Below are positions 60,015-64,000 of a stretch of 64,000 nucleotides of DNA, piece by piece. The translations under genes and the position numbers were made by a program. The notes beneath the pieces were generated by a model. That model had not been told where the DNA came from, searched no databases, and worked only from the letters and a program-made list of their open reading frames with translations. Origin of the DNA: a bacterium (GTDB taxonomy: Bacteria; 4484-113; JAFGCY01); NCBI GenBank assembly GCA_020849855.1, contig JADZFO010000021.1:1-64000 (forward strand). The letters run 5' to 3'. Each line of letters begins with the position of its first letter. Within the stretch, counting starts at the first letter, position 1.

Positions 60015-61468
60015 CTCTGGCCCGGGCGCGTAAGCTGGTAGACCCGCAGCTCATTGGCCTGCCCGCCGACAACCAGCAGGCGGCCGTCCGGCCGCAGCTC
60101 ACAGCGCCGGCAATCGCCATCCACCAGGTAGCGCTTGGCGTTATAGAGGTTGAACTGCCAGAGCTGCTTCTCGCTGGCCTCGACCCGGTTAACCAGCAGG
60201 GCATAGCCGCTGTCGGGCAGCAGCTCAAGGTCCACCGGCTCGGAGTTCAGCAGCAGGGAGCCCTTCTGCTGTGAGGGTTCGCCGCCGCGCGGGGAGAACT
60301 TGATGTGGTAGGGCGCGGCGGCCTTCGGCGCGCTCTGGTAAGCCGCGGCGGAGCCCCAGGGCGCCTCGCCATAGAGCAGCAGGTTGCCCTGCTCGGGGCT
60401 GAACTCCCACTGCATGCGCTCAAGGTCAAAGCGGGCGATCCCCGGCCCGGCCTGGAACTGGCCGTTGTGAACCTCGGCGCTGACCGCGAAGCCCTGATGC
60501 TCCACGGCGCTGTTCCACCACATGGCGTGGATGAAGTTCAGGTCCGCCGGGCTGAGGCGCCAGAGCTGGCGGCCGGCCTGCAGGTCCAGGGCCAGCAGGC
60601 TGCAGTCCGAGCCTTCCCTGAAACCGTCATGGGCCAGGACCAGATAGCGGTCATCGGGGCTGAAAAGCAGGGTGCCGACCTGCATCCCGGCCGGCAGAGC
60701 GAGCTGGACGAGATGTACATCCGCCGGGCTGAGCGCAGCAAAGTCCGGCTGCGGCCAGCTTGCCGGCGCAGGTATGACAGCTGCATCAACAGGCGCAGAT
60801 CCCGGCTCGGCAGCACCCGCGGCTGCGTCCTGCACCGGCTTTCCTGAGGCGGCCAGAACGCCCAGCTCAAGCACGGCATTGTTGGCCTTCTTGGCTGCGG
60901 TCAGCGGCGGATCGGCCGGCGGGGGATCCGCGGCCGGCTGCGGCTGCGCCGCCGCAGCCATGTCCAGCGCCGGCGCCGGGACGCCCAGGCTGAGCAGGGC
61001 CAGCTGGCGCTGGCCGTTATCGGTGAACCACTGCAGGGCCAGGTAGTGTCCGCCGGGGCTGAGCTGCAGGCGCAGACGGTCATGCAGGGCCGGGGGGCAG
61101 ACCTGGGAGAGGATTTCGCTGGAAACCAGCACTTCACTTGCCGAGGGCTGCAGGCCGGCCTTGAGCAGCTCGGCGCCGCCGGGGCCAAGGCTGAGCACCA
61201 GCAGATGCTGGTCCCCCAGCCAGCAGGCATCCAGGGCCAGGCCGGAAGAAGGGGAGAAGCTGCTCTGGCGGCTGAAGCGCAGCTCGCCGGGCGGCGGTGC
61301 TTCAGGTTTAGGCTGGCGGGTGCGCGCAAGGGCGCTGGTGATTCCGGAGGGCAGGAGCAGAATCAGCACAAGGGCGATTAATGCCAGCGCAGACAGCGGC
61401 GGGCCAAAGCGCGGCGCAGGTCGGCCGGCACTGGCTTTGGGCCCGCCAAGATCAGAACTCACGGTCAC
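60011..61468 (-). CDS. membrane-anchored beta-propeller-like protein
   Basis: A 485-residue protein with one N-terminal membrane helix (about 26-46) and a long beta-rich body. Blade-like repeats are visible (LSPGGHYLALQWFTDNGQRQ, FSPDDRYLVLAHDGFREGSD, LRPDGRLLVVGGQANELRVY), suggesting a WD40/YVTN-type propeller, with an Ala/Pro-rich insert near 170-245. The start is GTG (61468), 32 nt after acpP, so it may be transcribed from the rpmF promoter. No enzymatic motif. Function is unknown. Confidence 0.7.
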   Translation of the reverse strand: MTVSSDLGGPKASAGRPAPRFGPPLSALALIALVLILLLPSGITSALARTRQPKPEAPPPGELRFSRQSSFSPSSGLALDACWLGDQHLLVLSLGPGGAELLKAGLQPSASEVLVSSEILSQVCPPALHDRLRLQLSPGGHYLALQWFTDNGQRQLALLSLGVPAPALDMAAAAQPQPAADPPPADPPLTAAKKANNAVLELGVLAASGKPVQDAAAGAAEPGSAPVDAAVIPAPASWPQPDFAALSPADVHLVQLALPAGMQVGTLLFSPDDRYLVLAHDGFREGSDCSLLALDLQAGRQLWRLSPADLNFIHAMWWNSAVEHQGFAVSAEVHNGQFQAGPGIARFDLERMQWEFSPEQGNLLLYGEAPWGSAAAYQSAPKAAAPYHIKFSPRGGEPSQQKGSLLLNSEPVDLELLPDSGYALLVNRVEASEKQLWQFNLYNAKRYLVDGDCRRCELRPDGRLLVVGGQANELRVYQLTRPGQS

Positions 61469-61500
61469 GAAGGGCTCCGGCCGTGGATGGAAGCGGGCTT

Positions 61501-61740
61501 TTAGCCCTCGCCGCGCGCGCGGTCGATTGCGCCGGCGACGTCGCCCACCGTCTTGAACTTCTCAGTCTCTTCGTTGCTGAATTCAAGCTGGTAGCGCTCT
61601 TCGATGGCCATCATGAGATCAGCCAGATCCAGCGAGTCGGCACCGAGGTCGTCGGTGAAGCTGGATTCGGGCTTAATGTTGTCCGGATCGACTGAGAGCT
61701 TGCTGGCGATGATCTCGCGGATCTCGTCAAAAACGGCCAT
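61501..61740 (-). CDS. acpP: acyl carrier protein
   Basis: A 79-residue ACP carrying growing fatty acids on 4'-phosphopantetheine attached to Ser36 of the GADSLDL motif. Length and acidity are standard. The ATG at 61740 is preferred over GTG at 61755. It follows rpmF by 74 nt; rpmF-plsX-fabH-acpP clusters are common in bacteria, but here plsX and the fab genes are absent between them. CoaD, which provides the CoA donor, is elsewhere in the window. Confidence 0.96.
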   Translation of the reverse strand: MAVFDEIREIIASKLSVDPDNIKPESSFTDDLGADSLDLADLMMAIEERYQLEFSNEETEKFKTVGDVAGAIDRARGEG

Positions 61741-61814
61741 CGGTTCTTCCCCCACAGTATTTATGGTGAGATAGAGCTTTACAGCCGGCAGCGCCTGCCG
61801 CCGGCATGGGCTGG

Positions 61815-62030
61815 CTACTGGTCGTCGCGCTGGCGCTTGACGCGCTCACGCTTGACCACCACCTGGCGGCCGGCGTACCAGCCGCAGGCCATGCAGGCAA
61901 AATGCGAGCGCTTCATCGCACCGCACTTCGGGCAGGTGCCGACCTCCGGAGCCGAAATCTGGCTCAGGAAGTTCTTGGCCCGCCGGCTGCGCGAATGACT
62001 GCGACAGATCTTGTATTTTGGAAGAGGCAT
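61815..62030 (-). CDS. rpmF: 50S ribosomal protein L32
   Basis: A 71-residue L32 with a four-cysteine zinc ribbon (Cys33, Cys36, Cys46, Cys49 in CPKC and CMAC) and the basic PKYKICRSHSRSRRA N-terminus. It is the zinc-binding form. AAAGGCGG precedes the ATG and a consensus promoter lies upstream, fitting high expression. First gene of the rpmF-acpP unit. Confidence 0.95.
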   Translation of the reverse strand: MPLPKYKICRSHSRSRRAKNFLSQISAPEVGTCPKCGAMKRSHFACMACGWYAGRQVVVKRERVKRQRDDQ

Positions 62031-62057
62031 AGCGTACCGCCTTTCTAGGGAAGGGGG

Positions 62058-62085
62058 ATTATAGGGTTTTCCGGCTTCCTGTCAA
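62058..62085 (-). promoter_or_regulatory. consensus promoter of rpmF-acpP
   Basis: On the minus strand TTGACA (62085-62080), 16 nt, TATAAT (62063-62058). Both hexamers match the sigma-70 consensus exactly. Confidence 0.85.
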
Positions 62086-62147
62086 CACTTGGCCCCTTCT
62101 CTCAGGCGCCCGCGGGGCCCTTCCGGAGGGCCTGCCGTAAAGCTGCG

Positions 62148-62176
62148 TTTACTTTTAACATACTTATACATATAAT
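62148..62176 (+). promoter_or_regulatory. promoter of the barrel-like gene
   Basis: TTTACT (62148-62153), 17 nt, TATAAT (62171-62176), then 11 nt to the ATG at 62188, so the leader is about 5 nt. It is divergent from the rpmF promoter. Confidence 0.55.
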
Positions 62177-62187
62177 CAGTGCTTCGG

Positions 62188-64000
62188 ATGCGTCTAGGCT
62201 GGGCCACAGTTGTGTGCGCGTCCGCGGGGGCGGGGCTGCTGTTCATGGGCACAGCCCGGTCTGCTGCGGCTGCGGAATCGCGCGCCCGGGAGGTCCCCGC
62301 CGACAGCACCGCGCTGGAGGTCAGCCCCGGCAGCCTGGATGCATCAGGCCCCGGGCAGGACGGCCCGGCGCCCGGCGAAGATTCAACCTATGCCCCGGAA
62401 AGCTCGGTCTTTGAGCAGCTCCAGGCCGGCGGCGAATTCGACCCTGAACTGGCCCGCCGCGTGCTGGATGAGAGCGGCAGCCTGCTGGACGGCGTGTACC
62501 TGCCGGACGCGGCTGACCCGGCCCTGCTTGAAGAGCTGAGCCTGCGTTATGCCCTGCTGGCCGAGCTGGACCGCCGCATTGCCCAGGAGGACGCGCTGAA
62601 GATCAGCAGCGTGGCCCGCGGCGAGCGCGAGCCGGACAGCGCCGGCACCAGCCTTGGCGAGCTGGCCGCGGCCGGCCGTGAGCTGAGCAGCTCCGACCTG
62701 GCCCGCCTGGCGCAGCAGTCGCCGGGGCCGGGTGGCTACCGCTACTGGCGCGACGAGATCGGCGGCATGATGGCCCGCATCGATAGCTATCTGGTTGAGG
62801 TGGGCTGGGACAACAAGAAGCGCTCGGGCAAGTATGACCCGCTGATGAACGAGCTGCACAAGTCGGTCTTCCCTATTGAGGACCGCAAGGACTTCATCAG
62901 CCGCTATATCGACGGCGGCAACCAGGCCCGCGGCCTCTTTGAGGACGAGTGCGGCGACAAGGAATACAAGCGCCGCGAGTGGGACTTCAGCGGCGAGATC
63001 ACCTTCAACTCCGGCGAGGGCAGCTTCAACAAGGAAGAGCAGCAGGCCTTCAGCCTGGAGCAGCGCCTGAAGATGCCCTCTGGCAAGGAATTCAGCTTCT
63101 ATCAGCGCTATGACCTGGACCACAGCTATGTGGACTCCAGCACCCTGAGCATCGGTGGCGAGCAGAAGCTGCCGGACCTGCTTTGGAACGGCAAGCTGCG
63201 CCTGAAGGAAGAGTTCCGGCTTTACACCGACCGCAACGCCAGCTTCAACAACCGCCAGGACGGCCTGTTCCAGCTGGACTTCGACCCGAACTGGGCCGGC
63301 GGGCGCTGGAAGGCGGACATCGCCTACAAGTACAACATCAAGGAGTACGAGACCTTCTCGCCGCGCTCCTACCGCCAGAACCGCGCCAAGCTGAAGCTGG
63401 AGCACCAGTTCAGCAAGGACCTCAGCGCCAGCGTGCATGCCAGCAACGACGACTATACCTACAGCTTCGGCTCCAACCGCGGCAACACCAAGCGCGAGCT
63501 GGGCGGCGAGGCGCAGTGGCAGGTCAATGACCAGCTCAGCCTGAGCACCAGCGTTGAGCATGAGGAGAAGGAGTACGAGGTCCGCAAGAGCCGCGGTTAT
63601 GAGCAGGACCGCTGGGAGGCGGGCCTGCGCTGGCAGCCCGACCAGCAGAGCTCCATCGACCTGAACACGAGCCTGACGGACTATGACTCGCCCTTCAGCC
63701 CTGACCGCAACTATGAGGACCAGTCGCTGCGCCTGCGGGCCCAGCGCAGCTTCAGCCCGCGCTGGCAGGGCGATCTGAGCCTGAGCCGCCGCAGCAAGGT
63801 CTTTGACGTCGACCCCTTTAATGATGTGGATTCCGACAGCTTCGGCGCCGGCCTGAGCTACCGGCCCGACAAGGACTGGAGCTTCTATGTCAACCTGGCG
63901 GCGGACAGCTTTGATTACGCCAACCCCGACCGCGCCTATGACAACGAGCGCCTGAGCCTTGGCGCGTCCTACCGCCATGACGACTTCAGCGCCGGGGCGG
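62188..64000 (+). CDS. outer-membrane beta-barrel-like protein, 3' end outside the window
   Basis: An open frame from ATG at 62188 to the window edge (604 codons and still open). A signal peptide covers about residues 1-31 (VVCASAGAGLLFMGTARSAA). Residues about 60-215 are helical and charged. From about residue 265 the sequence alternates polar and aromatic/hydrophobic residues in strand-turn-strand units (WDFSGEITFNSGEG, FSFYQRYDLDHSYVDSS, WKADIAYKYNIKEYETF, LSLSTSVEHEEKEYEV), as in transmembrane barrels with long Asp/Ser/Arg-rich turns. No specific family is recognised. A long minus-strand frame across it is a GC artefact. Confidence 0.75.
   Translation, partial: MRLGWATVVCASAGAGLLFMGTARSAAAAESRAREVPADSTALEVSPGSLDASGPGQDGPAPGEDSTYAPESSVFEQLQAGGEFDPELARRVLDESGSLLDGVYLPDAADPALLEELSLRYALLAELDRRIAQEDALKISSVARGEREPDSAGTSLGELAAAGRELSSSDLARLAQQSPGPGGYRYWRDEIGGMMARIDSYLVEVGWDNKKRSGKYDPLMNELHKSVFPIEDRKDFISRYIDGGNQARGLFEDECGDKEYKRREWDFSGEITFNSGEGSFNKEEQQAFSLEQRLKMPSGKEFSFYQRYDLDHSYVDSSTLSIGGEQKLPDLLWNGKLRLKEEFRLYTDRNASFNNRQDGLFQLDFDPNWAGGRWKADIAYKYNIKEYETFSPRSYRQNRAKLKLEHQFSKDLSASVHASNDDYTYSFGSNRGNTKRELGGEAQWQVNDQLSLSTSVEHEEKEYEVRKSRGYEQDRWEAGLRWQPDQQSSIDLNTSLTDYDSPFSPDRNYEDQSLRLRAQRSFSPRWQGDLSLSRRSKVFDVDPFNDVDSDSFGAGLSYRPDKDWSFYVNLAADSFDYANPDRAYDNERLSLGASYRHDDFSAGA

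Overview
The window is GC-rich bacterial chromosome, densely coded on both strands, with single-copy housekeeping genes (coaD, asnS, ppa, acpP, rpmF, tldD, thpR) scattered among many exported proteins. At least a dozen apparent lipoproteins (signal peptide plus lipobox Cys), two secretin-like proteins and a probable outer-membrane barrel point to a diderm. I cannot name a phylum from sequence alone. A strong signature is promoter style: for about a dozen genes a TANNNT -10 box lies 5-9 nt upstream of the ATG, which predicts leaderless mRNAs of the kind known in Deinococcus-Thermus and Actinobacteria. Other genes carry GGAGG-type ribosome binding sites, often behind a GGGTATAAT box.

Layout. 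0-9.4 kb: M32 carboxypeptidase, a large secretin-like envelope protein with a downstream lipoprotein sharing its repeats, two overlapping small lipoproteins, LemA and an exported coiled-coil protein. 9.4-12 kb: ECF sigma factor with an overlapping membrane partner, divergent from coaD and a coiled-coil gene. 12-17 kb: M30-like metallopeptidase lipoprotein, a PilQ-N-terminus-like protein without a secretin barrel, and an unknown gene. 17-29 kb: five tandem paralogous PKD/beta-propeller lipoproteins, with ppa inserted on the other strand and one copy frameshifted. 29-34 kb: subtilase lipoprotein divergent from three paralogous two-TM proteins, with a small antitoxin-like gene between. 34-37 kb: asnS surrounded by REP-like GTAG palindromes and a heptamer repeat, then hicB with a broken hicA. 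37-43 kb: two more members of the PKD lipoprotein family on the minus strand, separated by a decayed remnant of another.

43-50.7 kb: tldD with two tandem paralogous exported proteins, a KimA-like transporter behind a leader with an intrinsic terminator, a PrxQ/Bcp peroxiredoxin with two plausible starts, and a Lys/Ala/Pro histone-H1-like protein. 50.7-56 kb: B3/B4-domain protein, dodecin, small membrane protein, and a two-gene unit of a MacB-type permease and a multi-TM protein. 56-59.3 kb: an MmeI-type restriction-methylation enzyme with an AT-richer target-recognition segment and an in-frame palindromic insert. 59.3-64 kb: thpR, the rpmF-acpP operon with a downstream propeller-like protein, and a barrel-like gene that runs off the window end.

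The most unusual content is the expanded PKD/propeller lipoprotein family (five tandem, two dispersed, one relic), the prevalence of leaderless promoters, and the palindromic repeat families, one pair of which has been taken into a coding region.
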